Positions 51,583 through 60,855 are shown, numbered from the stretch's first letter. The stretch is 64,000 nucleotides of DNA from Conexibacter woesei Iso977N (GCF_000424625.1 NZ_AUKG01000003.1:1-64000); one strand, 5' to 3'. A program made the numbers and translations. The notes: generated by a model from the sequence alone, not told the origin.

Positions 51583-54021
51583 TTACAAGTCCGCCGCCGG
51601 CATGGGGTCCAACAGTGCAAGGACGGCTGCACCGGCCTCCTCCACCGGGATCGGCTCGGCGTCCAGCCGGGCCAGCCCGGGGATGCCGTCGCCGTCGGCG
51701 GAGACGACCACGACGGAGCGCCGCAGGCGCCGCCCGCGCAGGTCCAGGCCGGCGATCGCGGCCTCGACGTCGGGCAGCCCGGCGTCGACCAGCGCGACCT
51801 CGAAGCGCCGCGTCGCGCACAGCCGCGCGGCCTCCAGCGGCGTCGACGCCCACTCGTGCTCGATCGCCAGCTCGTCGAGCGTGCGGCGCAGGTTGGTCCG
51901 GATCCCGGAGCGCCCGACGGCGAGGACGCGCACGCGCCCGGCCATGACCGCGGAGCCCAAGGCATCCGCCAGCTCCTCGGCGTCGATCGGCTTGGAGATG
52001 ACCCACTCGCCGCTGAGCGCCTCGCGGCCGGAGAACACGGAGACGACGACGACCGGCAGCTCTGCGAGCCGCGGGTCGGCGCGCAGCTCGCGCAGCACCT
52101 CGAAGCCGCTCACGCCCGGCATCAGGACGTCGAGCGTCATCGCGTCGAAGTCCTCGGCGCGCAGCCGCTCCAGCGCGGTCGCGCCGTCGTGGACGAGCTC
52201 GCACTCGACGCCGAACGGCTCCAGCCGCTCGGCGATCAGCCGCGCGGTCTCGGGCTCGTCGTCGAGCACCAGCACGCGACGGCCGCTGAGCGCGTCGCTC
52301 GGCCTCGTCACGACGCCCGGCTGCGGCGCGGCCGGCAGCGTGATCGCGAACGTCGTGCCCTCGCCGGGCGTCGAGGCGACGTCGATCGTCCCGCCGTGCA
52401 GGTCGACGAGCGACTTCACGATCGACAGCCCCAGGCCGGTGCCCGGCGTGCCGGTCGAGCCCGCGCCGCGCGAGAAGCGCTCGAAGACGTGCTCCAGCTC
52501 GTCGGGCTCCATCCCGCGGCCGGTGTCGGCGACCTCGATCCGGACGCCCGCCGCGTGCCTGCCCGCGCGCAGCGTCAGCGTCCCGCCCTCGTCGGTGTAG
52601 AGGTGCGCGTTGGTCACCAGGTTGGTGAGCATCTGGCGCAGGCGCGTGGCGTCGGCCAGGACGCGCGGCGTGTCGGGCGCGACCTCGACGACCACATGCT
52701 GGTCCTTGGTCTGGATCCGCCCGCGCAGCAGCGTGACGACATCGTCCAGGACCTCGGCGACCTCGACCGGGCGGCGGTGGACCTCGACGCGCCCGGCCTC
52801 CAGGCGCGCGACGTCGAGCAGGTCGTTGACGAGGTCGACCAGGCGGTTGGTCGAGACCAGGACGATGTCGAGGAACTCGCGCTGGCGCTCGTCGAGCCCC
52901 TCGCCCGCGCGCAGCAGCTCGACGAAGCCCTTGATCGACGTCAGCGGCGAGCGCAGCTCGTGCGACGCGGTCGCGACGAACTCGCTCTTCAGGCGCTCCA
53001 GCCGCGCGCGCTCGGTCGCGTCGCGCAGCGTCCAGACCACGCCGCCGCCGTCGTGGCCCTCTTCGAGGCGCGCCGCGGTGACCGCGAGCGTGCGGCCGTC
53101 GTGCTCCAGCAGGACCTCGACGCCGAGCGCCTCGTCGACCGCCGGCAGGACGAGCCCGCCGACCTCGGGGGGGTGGCCGACCCTGAGCTCCGGCGCCAGC
53201 CTCAGCGCGCGCGGGTTGGCGGAGGCGACGAGGCCCTCGTCGTCCACGATCAGCAGGCCGTCGCCGAGCGACCGGACCGTGACGGCCAGGCGCCGCCGTT
53301 CGGCTTCGAGGCGCACGTTGGCCTCCTCGAGGTCGGTCGCCATCGCGTTGAAGGACTTGCCGAGCTGGCGGAACTCGTCCGGGCCCGCGTCCTCGTCCAC
53401 GCGCGCCTTGAGGTCGCCGCCGGCGAGGCGCTCGCTGGCGTCGACCAGCGACTCCAGCGGCCGCCGGACGCTCGCGAGCAGCAGCGCGACGAGCGCGATC
53501 GCGCCCGCCAGCGCCAGCCCGCCCGCGGCGGTGATCGCCGCCAGCGCCTGGCGCGAGTCGTCGCGCGCGGAGTCGTCGGCCTGCGCGAGGCGGTCGTCCT
53601 GGCGCCTGGACAGCGCGTTGATCGGCGAGCGCGCGGCGAGCGCGGCGCCCGCGGGCGCGCCGGGCCTGCGCAGCTTCTCCTGCGCCGCGCCGGCCTCGTC
53701 GACGAGCCTGACGGACTGCGGGTCGTCGGCCGCGCGGCGGCGCGTGTCGGCCAGCGCGGCCGCGTAGGCGGCCTTCGCGCGCCGCTCGGCCTGCCTGTCG
53801 CGCTGGTCCTCCGGCGCGCGCAGCGTCGCCTCCTCGACGACCGACGCCGCAAGCAGCTTCCCGGACGCCGCCTTGACCTCGAACGCGTGGGCGAGACGGT
53901 CCTCGTAATGCTGGCGGGAGGAGTACAGCGCGCCCACGCCGAAACCCGCGATCGCCGTGAGAGCGATCGTCAACCCCAAGAGCGCCAGTTGGACCGAGCG
54001 CGCGATGGATAGCCGCCGCAC
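51583..54021 (-). CDS. Membrane hybrid histidine kinase
   Basis: An 812-residue sensor kinase. Two membrane helices (LALLGLTIALTAIAGFGVGAL, about 12-32; and LALAGAIALVALLLA, about 165-182) bracket a helical extracellular sensor of about 130 residues. Then HAMP, a PAS-like domain (LLIVDDEGLVASANPRAL), HisKA (SHELRSPLTSIKGFVEL, His near 353), HATPase_c (NLVTNAHLYTDEGG, VADTGRGMEP, GTGLGLSIVKSLV), a receiver (VLVLDDEPETARLI; LDVLMPGVSG, Asp near 628) and a second degenerate receiver-like C-terminus. GTG 54021, with TACCGT 7 nt upstream. It probably signals to the downstream HD-GYP/receiver. Confidence 0.92.
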   Translation of the reverse strand: MRRLSIARSVQLALLGLTIALTAIAGFGVGALYSSRQHYEDRLAHAFEVKAASGKLLAASVVEEATLRAPEDQRDRQAERRAKAAYAAALADTRRRAADDPQSVRLVDEAGAAQEKLRRPGAPAGAALAARSPINALSRRQDDRLAQADDSARDDSRQALAAITAAGGLALAGAIALVALLLASVRRPLESLVDASERLAGGDLKARVDEDAGPDEFRQLGKSFNAMATDLEEANVRLEAERRRLAVTVRSLGDGLLIVDDEGLVASANPRALRLAPELRVGHPPEVGGLVLPAVDEALGVEVLLEHDGRTLAVTAARLEEGHDGGGVVWTLRDATERARLERLKSEFVATASHELRSPLTSIKGFVELLRAGEGLDERQREFLDIVLVSTNRLVDLVNDLLDVARLEAGRVEVHRRPVEVAEVLDDVVTLLRGRIQTKDQHVVVEVAPDTPRVLADATRLRQMLTNLVTNAHLYTDEGGTLTLRAGRHAAGVRIEVADTGRGMEPDELEHVFERFSRGAGSTGTPGTGLGLSIVKSLVDLHGGTIDVASTPGEGTTFAITLPAAPQPGVVTRPSDALSGRRVLVLDDEPETARLIAERLEPFGVECELVHDGATALERLRAEDFDAMTLDVLMPGVSGFEVLRELRADPRLAELPVVVVSVFSGREALSGEWVISKPIDAEELADALGSAVMAGRVRVLAVGRSGIRTNLRRTLDELAIEHEWASTPLEAARLCATRRFEVALVDAGLPDVEAAIAGLDLRGRRLRRSVVVVSADGDGIPGLARLDAEPIPVEEAGAAVLALLDPMPAADL

Positions 54022-54314
54022 GCGCGTGACGGTACCGCTCCGACCCGACGGGCGCGCAAGGCTTCTGCGAACGACGCTCCCGCTGGTGCTCGCCGGGATC
54101 GCCCTGACGGCCGTCGCGACAACCGGCGACGGCGGCGGGATGGCACGCGCGCACTACCTCCGGCAGCTCGTCTTCGGCCCCGCGGGACCCGGGATGGTGC
54201 ACGCCTCGCCGGCCGCCGACGCACGCGTCCTGGACCTCGACTCCGTGCCGGCGATCCCCTCCGCGCGAGGGGGTGCGGCAGGGACCGAGCGTGCGGTGAC
54301 AGGATCCGGCGCGC
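54022..54314. other. Intergenic, divergent control region
   Basis: A 293-bp region between the kinase gene and the DMT transporter. TACCGT on the minus strand (54034-54029) lies 7 nt before the kinase GTG. A plus-strand frame from 54005 has a hydrophobic stretch (TTLPLVLAGIALTAVATT) but becomes Arg-rich, and I do not call it. A short palindromic stretch near 54254-54275 (CCCCTCCGCGCGAGGGGG) could be a small hairpin. Confidence 0.45.
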
Positions 54315-55157
54315 ATGGCCATCGCGCTCGCACTCGCCGCCGCGGCGTCCTGGGGCACCGCCGACTTCCTGGCGGGGCTCGCCAGCCGTAGGCTCAGCGT
54401 CCCGGTCGTCCTGCTGCTCGTCGAGGGCGGCGGGCTGGTCGTGATCGCGCTCGTCGCGATCCTGGGCGGGGCGCACTTCTTCGACCACCCGCAGGACGCG
54501 CTCAGCGCGATCGGCGGCGGGCTGGCCGGCATGGTCGGCCTCGGTTGCTTCTACCGCGCGCTCGCGATCGGGACGATGAGCGTGGTCGCGCCGATCAGCG
54601 CGGCGGGCGTCGCGCTGCCGGTCGTCGTCGGCGTCGCGACCGGCAACCGGCCGTCGGCGCTCACCGCCGCCGGGCTGGCGGCGATCGTGGCGGGCGTCGT
54701 CTTGGCCTCGCGCGAGGAGCACGACTCCGCGCAGGCCGCCGCGGCCGGGCGCGCCGCGCTGGTGCTGGCACTGATCAGCGCGGTCGGCTTCGGCGGCTTC
54801 TTCGCGCTGACCGACGCGCCCGCCGACGCGTCGGTGCCGTGGACGCTCGTGCTCTCGCGCGCCGCGCCGATGCCGTTCGTCGCGGCGATCATCGCCTACA
54901 ACAAGCCGGCGTTCCCGGCGCCGCGCCTGGGCTTGGCGATCGCGTGCGTGGGCTGCGTCGACCTGCTGGCCACGACGCTGATCGCGATCGCCAACACGAG
55001 GGGCGAGCTCAGCGTGGTGAGCGTGCTCGGCGGGATGTACCCGGTCGTCACGGTCCTGCTGGCCGCCGCGGTCCTGCACGAGCGCGTGCGCCCGCCGCAG
55101 GTCACCGGGATCGTCCTGGCACTCGGCGGCGTGGCCTGCGTGGCGGCGGGCGCATGA
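54315..55157 (+). CDS. EamA/DMT-family transporter
   Basis: A 280-residue membrane protein with ten hydrophobic segments in two EamA repeats (AIALALAAAASWGTADFLAG at the start; ALVLALISAVGFGGFFALTD opening the second). DMT transporters export or import metabolites. Substrate unknown. ATG 54315 is chosen. The TGA stop overlaps the ATG of the CtaG gene (ATGA, 55154-55157), implying coupling. Confidence 0.9.
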   Translation: MAIALALAAAASWGTADFLAGLASRRLSVPVVLLLVEGGGLVVIALVAILGGAHFFDHPQDALSAIGGGLAGMVGLGCFYRALAIGTMSVVAPISAAGVALPVVVGVATGNRPSALTAAGLAAIVAGVVLASREEHDSAQAAAAGRAALVLALISAVGFGGFFALTDAPADASVPWTLVLSRAAPMPFVAAIIAYNKPAFPAPRLGLAIACVGCVDLLATTLIAIANTRGELSVVSVLGGMYPVVTVLLAAAVLHERVRPPQVTGIVLALGGVACVAAGA

Positions 55158-56032
55158 GCCTCACGTTCTCCCCGGAGCAGCTGGCACCCGCGGCGATCAG
55201 TGCGTTGTTGTACGCCAAGCGCGCGCACACGCTGTCGGGCACGCCGCGCGCGGTCCCGGGCTGGCGCCAGGCGTGCTTCTACTCCGGCGTCGCGCTGATC
55301 GTGGCGGTGCTGGTCTCGCCGCTGGCGACCCTCGCCGACGAGCTGTTCTGGGTGCACATGGTCGAGCACCTGACGATGAGCGACGCGGGCGCGCTGCTGA
55401 TCGTCCTCGGCCTCACCGGCCCGCTGATCGCGCCGATCATGCGGATCGGGCTGTTCGACCGCCTGCGCGTCCTGGCGCACCCGCTCGTCGCGTTGCCGCT
55501 GTGGGCGATCAACCTGTACGCCTGGCACGTGCCCGCGCTGCACGAGGCCGCGCTGCGCCACGACGGGCTGCACGCGCTGGAGCACCTGAGCTTCATCTTC
55601 TTCAGCGCGAACATGTGGATGTGCCTGTTCGGGCCGCTGCCGCAGCCGGCGTGGTTCGGCACGGGGTGGAAGGCGGGCTACATCGTCGCCGTGCGGCTGC
55701 TCGGCGCGATCCTCGCCAACGCGCTGCTGTTCGGCTCGGTCTTCTACACCGCCTACGCGCCCGGCGAGGCAGCGCACCACATCAGCGCCAAGAGCGACCA
55801 GGCGATCGCCGGCGGGATCATGGACATCGAGGCGCCGCTGCTGACGGTCTGCCTGTTCTGCTGGCTGTTCCTGAAGTTCGCGCGCGAGAACGACGAGCGC
55901 CAGGAGCTGCTCGACCACGCGGCGGCCCGTGGCGTGCCGCTGACGCAGGAGCGCGCGGGGCGCGCGGTCTCAGCGGGCCGGGCGGACGAGCTCCGCGCCC
56001 GGATCGACCGGGACGCCGGCGACGTCGGCTGA
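55154..56032 (+). CDS. ctaG: CtaG-type cytochrome c oxidase assembly protein
   Basis: A 292-residue protein of the CtaG (caa3_CtaG) family with about seven membrane segments. Conserved blocks: LFWVHMVEHLTMSDAGALL, LWAINLYAWHVPALHEAAL, GLHALEHLSFIFFSANMWM. The His/Met-rich motifs HMVEH and HALEH are the presumed copper-related sites. Members assist CuA/CuB insertion into caa3-type oxidases. No oxidase genes are in the window. Its start is coupled to the DMT gene. Its 3' end overlaps the convergent GGDEF gene by 63 bp. Confidence 0.9.
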   Translation: MSLTFSPEQLAPAAISALLYAKRAHTLSGTPRAVPGWRQACFYSGVALIVAVLVSPLATLADELFWVHMVEHLTMSDAGALLIVLGLTGPLIAPIMRIGLFDRLRVLAHPLVALPLWAINLYAWHVPALHEAALRHDGLHALEHLSFIFFSANMWMCLFGPLPQPAWFGTGWKAGYIVAVRLLGAILANALLFGSVFYTAYAPGEAAHHISAKSDQAIAGGIMDIEAPLLTVCLFCWLFLKFARENDERQELLDHAAARGVPLTQERAGRAVSAGRADELRARIDRDAGDVG

Positions 56033-57067
56033 CAGCGCCTCGTCCTCGGCGACCACGATCCGGTTGCGGCCCTTGCGCTTGGCGCAGTAGAGCGCGGTGT
56101 CGGCGCGGTGGTACAGCGTCTCCCAGCTCACGTCGCAGCCGCTGGCGGACGCGACGCCGCCGGAGATCGTGATCGGCACGCCGCCCGGGCGCGCCTCCTC
56201 GATCGACTCGCGCTGGCGCTGGGCGATCTCGAACGCCTCGGCGACGCCGACGCCGGGCAGGACGACCGCGAACTCCTCGCCGCCGAGGCGGTAGACGAGG
56301 TCGAACGCGCGCAGGTGGCGGCGCAGCAGGTGCGCGGTGTCGCGCAGGACCGCGTCGCCGCGGTCGTGGCCGAGGTCGTCGTTGACCGACTTGAAGCAGT
56401 CGAGGTCGTAGACGACGAGCGCGATCGAGCCGCCGGTCGCGTGCGCCTGCGACCTCAGCTCGGCGAAGCGCGGCTGCAGCGACGCGCGGTTGAGCAGGCC
56501 GGTGAGGTGGTCGAAGCGCGCGTCGGCGCGCAGCGCCATCTCGGTGTCGCTCAGCGAGAGCGTGAAGATCACGACGCCGACGATCGTCGCGGAGGCGACC
56601 ATCACCATCACGGGGTCGTCGAGGAACGACTGCGGGTCGACGGCGATCGAGCCGCCCCACGTGATCAGCAGCGTGACCGCGAGGCCCGCCAGGACGACCG
56701 GGCGCCGGAAGCGGTTGGCCATCAGGATCGCGGGCAGCGCGATGAAGAACAGCAGCGGAGACTGCGGGCCGCCGGAGGTCGCCGCGCCGCACGAGGCGAA
56801 GAACGCGGTCGAGAGGAAGGACGCGGCGACGTAGCGCTCAGGCCGCGCGGACTTCGTCGTCCGGCGCTCGAGCGTCCCGACCTGGATCGCGGTCAGCGCG
56901 CCGAAGAGCGTCGGCCACCAGCCGATCCAGGGGCCTGCCGCCGCGGTCGCGATCGCGACGAGCAGCGAGACCCAGACGCGCGTCCATCGCACGAGCGATC
57001 CCGCCTCGAGCATTCTGGCGCGGTCGGACTCGGTCGGAACAAGCCATGACCCGGTCTCCTTCTCCAT
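55970..57067 (-). CDS. Membrane GGDEF diguanylate cyclase
   Basis: A 365-residue protein with five or six membrane helices (for example VWVSLLVAIATAAAGPWIGW and PLLFFIALPAILMANRF) and a C-terminal GGDEF domain (about 185-350: DHLTGLLNRASLQ, VVYDLDCFKSVNDDLGHDRGD, YRLGGEEFAVVLPG). The active-site motif is GGEEF, so cyclic-di-GMP synthesis is expected. No inhibitory RxxD was noticed. ATG 57067 is used, following the GGGTGGTGGG purine-rich stretch; an ATG-like start at 57148 would add 27 residues. Together with HD-GYP at 50.8 kb it suggests local c-di-GMP signalling. Confidence 0.9.
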   Translation of the reverse strand: MEKETGSWLVPTESDRARMLEAGSLVRWTRVWVSLLVAIATAAAGPWIGWWPTLFGALTAIQVGTLERRTTKSARPERYVAASFLSTAFFASCGAATSGGPQSPLLFFIALPAILMANRFRRPVVLAGLAVTLLITWGGSIAVDPQSFLDDPVMVMVASATIVGVVIFTLSLSDTEMALRADARFDHLTGLLNRASLQPRFAELRSQAHATGGSIALVVYDLDCFKSVNDDLGHDRGDAVLRDTAHLLRRHLRAFDLVYRLGGEEFAVVLPGVGVAEAFEIAQRQRESIEEARPGGVPITISGGVASASGCDVSWETLYHRADTALYCAKRKGRNRIVVAEDEALSADVAGVPVDPGAELVRPAR

Positions 57068-57153
57068 CCCACCACCCGAGATCGGCAGTATTTGCAACGG
57101 CTTGAGTCCCACGGTTTGGGGATGATCGGGTACGGGGACGTTCCTCATTGACG

Positions 57154-57330
57154 ATGACGACGCCCTTCCTCAAGCAGGTCCGCAGGCTGGCGCGCTCGCC
57201 CGAGGGCAAGCGCGTCGCCGACGAGGCACAGCGCCTGGCGCACGACCCGCGCGTCAAGGCCCGCATCGACGAGGCCCGCAGGCGCGTGGCGCACCCGCGC
57301 AGCCCCGGGACCTCCCGCCGCCCCGCCTAG
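57154..57330 (+). CDS. Small basic helical protein, 58 aa
   Basis: A 58-residue protein, highly charged and helical (FLKQVRRLARSPEGKRVADEAQRLAHDPRVKARIDEARRRV, core only), similar in style to small uncharacterised actinobacterial proteins with SPEGKR motifs. No enzyme signature. The TAG stop overlaps that of the convergent HAD gene (CTAG, 57327-57330). A TTG two codons upstream is an alternative start. Confidence 0.65.
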   Translation: MTTPFLKQVRRLARSPEGKRVADEAQRLAHDPRVKARIDEARRRVAHPRSPGTSRRPA

Positions 57331-57968
57331 CGCAGCGGCACGCCCAGCAGGACCTGGAGGCGGCCGATCGTCGCTTCGGGGTCGTGGTGCAGGACGGTCG
57401 CCATGCCGAGCTCGGCGGCCGGCTTGAGGTTGAAGGGCAGGTCGTCGACCATCACGCAGTCGGCCGGCTGGAGGCCGAGGCGCTCGGCGCCGAGCGTGTA
57501 CATGCGGGTGTCGGGCTTGCGGAAGCCCTCCTTCCCGGAGATGACGGTCGCGTCGAACAGCTCGGCGACGACCTCCTGCGGGTAGCGCAGCTCGCCCCAG
57601 GAGTTCGAGACCATCGCGACCCTGATGCCCGCGGCCCTCGCGCGGCGGACCATGTCCACCATGTCGGACTCGACGCTGGCACCGGCCATCATGCGGTCGA
57701 GCAGGCCCTCGGCCCGCTCGTGCGGGAGGCCGAGCGCCCTGGCGAGGTGCGACGCGAAGAGGTCGTCGTTCATCCGCCCCTCCTCGAACGCGATCAGCGC
57801 GTCGCGCGTCTCCTCGTCGTGGCGGAACGCCTCGCGCAGCAGGTCCGGCGCGACGCCCTCGGTCGCGCAGAACGCGCCGAAGGCGGCGAACAGGTTGGTG
57901 GTCATCACGCCGCCCCAGTCGAGCAGCAGTCCCTTGTGGTCCTTGCGGACCGCGTCATCACTCGCCAC
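57327..57968 (-). CDS. HAD-superfamily hydrolase
   Basis: A 213-residue HAD-fold protein. GLLLDWGGVMTTN is motif I, though the usual DxD reads DWG, as in the epoxide-hydrolase N-terminal/ACAD10-like HAD subgroup. VAMVSNSWGELRYP gives motif II (Ser), FRKPDTRMYTLGAERL motif III (Lys) and CVMVDDLPFNLKPAAELGM motif IV (Asp pair). The ACAD10-like subgroup is commonly encoded next to APH-like kinases and acyl-CoA dehydrogenases, as here. Start overlaps the APH gene by 11 bp. Confidence 0.88.
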   Translation of the reverse strand: MASDDAVRKDHKGLLLDWGGVMTTNLFAAFGAFCATEGVAPDLLREAFRHDEETRDALIAFEEGRMNDDLFASHLARALGLPHERAEGLLDRMMAGASVESDMVDMVRRARAAGIRVAMVSNSWGELRYPQEVVAELFDATVISGKEGFRKPDTRMYTLGAERLGLQPADCVMVDDLPFNLKPAAELGMATVLHHDPEATIGRLQVLLGVPLR

Positions 57969-59037
57969 GGGTCAGCGCCTCCGCGCGGTCGGCCAGCTCG
58001 ACGACGCCGTCGCCGAAGGCCGCCAGGTAGGGGTCGTCGCTCATCCCGGCCGACGCCCGCTTGAAGTTGCCCTCCATGAACACGATCGACTTCCACAGCG
58101 CGAGCGTCTGGTACCAGCGGATGTCGGTCATGGAACGCCCGGACCGCTCCTCGTAGCGGGCGACCAGCTCGGCGCGCGTCGGCCAGCCCTCCTCGCGGGT
58201 CACGCTCGACAGCTCGAACTTCCCGACCCTCGGGTCGTCGCGCTCGACGTAGAGCGTGCAGAAGTAGCCGAGGTCGGCGAGCGGGTCGCCGATCGTCGAC
58301 ATCTCCCAGTCGAGCACCGCGGCGATCCGCGCCGGCGACTGCGGCGCCAGCAGGACGTTGCCGAGCCGGTAGTCGCCGTGGACGATCGTGGCCGCGGGCG
58401 AGTCCGGGAGGTTGTCCTTCAGCCACGCGCCGACGTTCTCGACCGCGGGGATCTCGCGCGTCTTGTTGTGGTCCCAGAGCCCGAGGAAGCGGCGCAGCTG
58501 GCGCTCTAGGTAGCCGTCGGGCTTGCCGAAGCCCTCCAGCCCGGCGGCGCGCCAGTCGACGCCGTGGATCTCGACGAGCGCGTCGATCAGCTCGAAGGCG
58601 GTCGCGCGGCGCTGCTCGGGCGTGTCGAGCGGCTCGGGCATCGCCGACGTCACGACCCAGCCCTCGACCATCTCCATCACGTAGAACGGCGCGCCGATGA
58701 CGTCGGTGTCCTCGCAGACCGCGAGCACCTGCGGGACCCGCGCGCGCCCGTGCAGCCCGGAGAGCACGCGGGCCTCGCGGAGCATGTCGTTGGCCGACGG
58801 CGGGATCGGCGGCCGCGGCGGGCGGCGCAGGACGAAGCGCGCGCCGCCGCGCTCGAACAGGTACGTGGCGTTGGAGTGGCCGTCGCCGATCGGGGCGATC
58901 TGCGGCTCCCCGTCGCCGAGGCCGTGCTCGTCGAGGAACGCGAGCAGCGGCTCCAGGACCAACAGCGGCGGGCGCTCGTTGGCCGCGGCCTCGTCGTGGG
59001 TGGCGACGATGTCGTCGGGGGCGATGTCGAAGGGCAT
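57958..59037 (-). CDS. APH-like phosphotransferase (ACAD10/11-associated type)
   Basis: A 359-residue kinase-fold protein. IGDGHSNATYLFERGGARFVLRRPP is the N-terminal nucleotide-binding region with the Lys/Arg, TIVHGDYRLGNVLL holds the catalytic Asp (HGDxxxxN) and AAVLDWEMSTIGDPLADLGYF the metal-binding Asp. It resembles the kinase domain of ACAD10/11, which phosphorylates 4-hydroxyacyl-CoA so an acyl-CoA dehydrogenase domain can process it. It lies directly between an acyl-CoA dehydrogenase and a HAD gene. So 4-hydroxy acid degradation is plausible (inference from domain family). Confidence 0.9.
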   Translation of the reverse strand: MPFDIAPDDIVATHDEAAANERPPLLVLEPLLAFLDEHGLGDGEPQIAPIGDGHSNATYLFERGGARFVLRRPPRPPIPPSANDMLREARVLSGLHGRARVPQVLAVCEDTDVIGAPFYVMEMVEGWVVTSAMPEPLDTPEQRRATAFELIDALVEIHGVDWRAAGLEGFGKPDGYLERQLRRFLGLWDHNKTREIPAVENVGAWLKDNLPDSPAATIVHGDYRLGNVLLAPQSPARIAAVLDWEMSTIGDPLADLGYFCTLYVERDDPRVGKFELSSVTREEGWPTRAELVARYEERSGRSMTDIRWYQTLALWKSIVFMEGNFKRASAGMSDDPYLAAFGDGVVELADRAEALTRGE

Positions 59038-59044
59038 GTGGTTC

Positions 59045-60274
59045 CTAGGCGAGGTCGCCGGTGGCGGCCTTGGTCGATTCTCCGGTCATCGCGAGCTTCA
59101 GCAGCTCGCGGGCGATCGTCATGCGATGCACCTCCGACGCGCCGTCGTAGATGCGGGCCGCACGGGCATCCTGGTAGATCCGGGACACCGGGAGGTCCAT
59201 GGCGATCCCGGCGGCGCCGTGGATCTGCACGGCGCGGTCGGCGATCCGGCCGAAGGCCTCCGACACGAACGTCTTGGTCATCGCGACCTCCTGGCGGTGC
59301 GGCAGGCCGTGCTCGAGCTTCCAGGCGGTGTGCAGGACCATCAGGCGGCTCGCGTAGAGGTCCATCGCGCAGTCGGCGATCATCGCCTGCAGCATCTGGT
59401 GGCGGGCCAGCTCCTTGCCGAACGACCTGCGCGTCAGCAGGCGCGTCGTGGCGAGGTCGAGCGCGCGCTGGGCCATGCCGATCCAGCGCATCGCGTGGGC
59501 GAGGCGGCCGCCCGCGAGGCGCTTCTGAGCGATCACGAAGCCCTCGCCCTCGGCGCCGAGCAGGTTGGTCACCGGGACGCGGGCGTTGTTGATGTTGATG
59601 ATCGGGTGCCCGCCGGGCGAGTGCGAGCCCATCCACTCCGGGTCGCGCTCGACCTCCCAGCCGGGCGTGTCGGTCGGGACGAGGATGAGGCTGTAGTTGC
59701 GGTGCCCGCGGGTCTCGTCGTCGCCGGTCTTCGCCACGACGATCGCGAACGCCGCGCCGTTGGCGCCGGTGATGCACCACTTGCGGCCGTTGATGATGTA
59801 CTCGGTCCCGTCGTCGCTCTTGACGGCCGTCGTCTCCAAGTTGGTGGGGTCGCTCGACGCGACGTCCGGCTCGGTCATCGCGAAGCACGACCGGATCGCG
59901 CCGTCGGCCAGCGGGCGCAGCCAGCGGTCCTTCTGCTCCTCGGTCCCGGCGATCAGCAACGTGTGCATGTTGCCCTCGTCGGGCGCCATGCAGTTCATGC
60001 CCAGCGCGCCGAGCGGTGCGGTCCCCAGCTCCTGGGAGATCAGCGCCATGCCGAGCGACCCGATCCCCAGGCCGCCGTACTCCTCCGGCAGGTGCGGCGT
60101 GTAGATGCCGCGCTCGCGCGCGCGGTCGCGCAGGCGCTCGATGACGGGCCAGTCCTCGAGCACGTCGTCGGGGTTGGTGATCTCGGCCTCGGCCGGGAGC
60201 ACGTCCTCCTTGATGTAGGCCTTGACCCGGTCGAGGAGGTCGTTCAGCTCGGGCGGGATGGTGAAGTCGATCAC
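59045..60274 (-). CDS. Acyl-CoA dehydrogenase (ACAD10/11-like)
   Basis: A 409-residue flavoenzyme. HLPEEYGGLGIGSLGMALI, AMTEPDVASSDPTNLETTA (FAD-binding), RKWCITGANGAAFAIVVAKTG, TRRSFGKELARHQMLQAMIAD and VQIHGAAGIAMDLPVSRIYQDARAARIYDGASEVHRM (core YDGASEVHR) are the expected blocks. The long-chain/ACAD10-11-like group is the best match. It removes hydrogens from acyl-CoA. GTG 60274 overlaps the TetR stop (GTGA). Forms an operon with TetR, APH and HAD genes. Confidence 0.93.
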   Translation of the reverse strand: MIDFTIPPELNDLLDRVKAYIKEDVLPAEAEITNPDDVLEDWPVIERLRDRARERGIYTPHLPEEYGGLGIGSLGMALISQELGTAPLGALGMNCMAPDEGNMHTLLIAGTEEQKDRWLRPLADGAIRSCFAMTEPDVASSDPTNLETTAVKSDDGTEYIINGRKWCITGANGAAFAIVVAKTGDDETRGHRNYSLILVPTDTPGWEVERDPEWMGSHSPGGHPIININNARVPVTNLLGAEGEGFVIAQKRLAGGRLAHAMRWIGMAQRALDLATTRLLTRRSFGKELARHQMLQAMIADCAMDLYASRLMVLHTAWKLEHGLPHRQEVAMTKTFVSEAFGRIADRAVQIHGAAGIAMDLPVSRIYQDARAARIYDGASEVHRMTIARELLKLAMTGESTKAATGDLA

Positions 60275-60855
60275 AGGAGGTCCTCCAGAAGGGAACGGAA
60301 CTTGGCGGCCCAGCGGCGCTGCTGGGTTGCGGGCTCGAGCTGCTCGGTCAGGAAGCCGGTCAGCGCGGCGTTGACGGTCAGGCCGACGGCCTCGGGGTCG
60401 AGGTCGCCGCGGATCGACCCGTCCTGCTGGCCGGTGCGGACCAGGTCGATCATGAACTCGCGCTGGTTGCGCTGCATGCGGCGGGCGATGTCGGCGAGCG
60501 CGGGGCGGTCGGCGGCGGCGCTGACGTGCAGCGCGACGAGCACGCGGTAGAACGCGCTGCGACTGGTGTACAGGCGGGTCGACGCGTCGACCAGCGCGAG
60601 CAGCCGCGTGCGCCCGTCGCCCACGGCGCTGGCGTCCATCGCGCGGTCGGCGTGGCGGCGGATCGCCTCCTTGTAGACGGCCTCCACCAGCCCGTCCTTG
60701 GACCCGAAGTGGTGGTAGAGCGCGCCCTTGGTGACGCCGACGTCGGTGGCGACCGCGTCGAAGGACGCGCCCAGCCCGTCGGCCGCGAAGCGCTCGATCG
60801 CGGCGTCGATGAGGCGGGTGCGGGTGACCTCCGCGGCGGCGGCTCTGGTCGACAT
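60271..60855 (-). CDS. TetR-family regulator of the acyl-CoA dehydrogenase operon
   Basis: A 194-residue TetR protein. HTH: LIDAAIERFAADGLGASFDAVATDVGVTKGALYHHFGSKDGL (core TKGALYHHFGSK). The C-terminal helices (RLYTSRSAFYRVLVALHVSAA) form the ligand pocket. It is the first gene of the operon, and a perfect inverted repeat lies over its own start codon, so autorepression and control of the operon are likely, probably released by an acyl-CoA or similar ligand (inference). Confidence 0.92.
   Translation of the reverse strand: MSTRAAAAEVTRTRLIDAAIERFAADGLGASFDAVATDVGVTKGALYHHFGSKDGLVEAVYKEAIRRHADRAMDASAVGDGRTRLLALVDASTRLYTSRSAFYRVLVALHVSAAADRPALADIARRMQRNQREFMIDLVRTGQQDGSIRGDLDPEAVGLTVNAALTGFLTEQLEPATQQRRWAAKFRSLLEDLL

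Noticed and set aside
54005-54391. Possible small membrane protein on the plus strand
   Set aside because: It has one hydrophobic stretch, but it overlaps the kinase start and the DMT gene, and its second half is noise-like.
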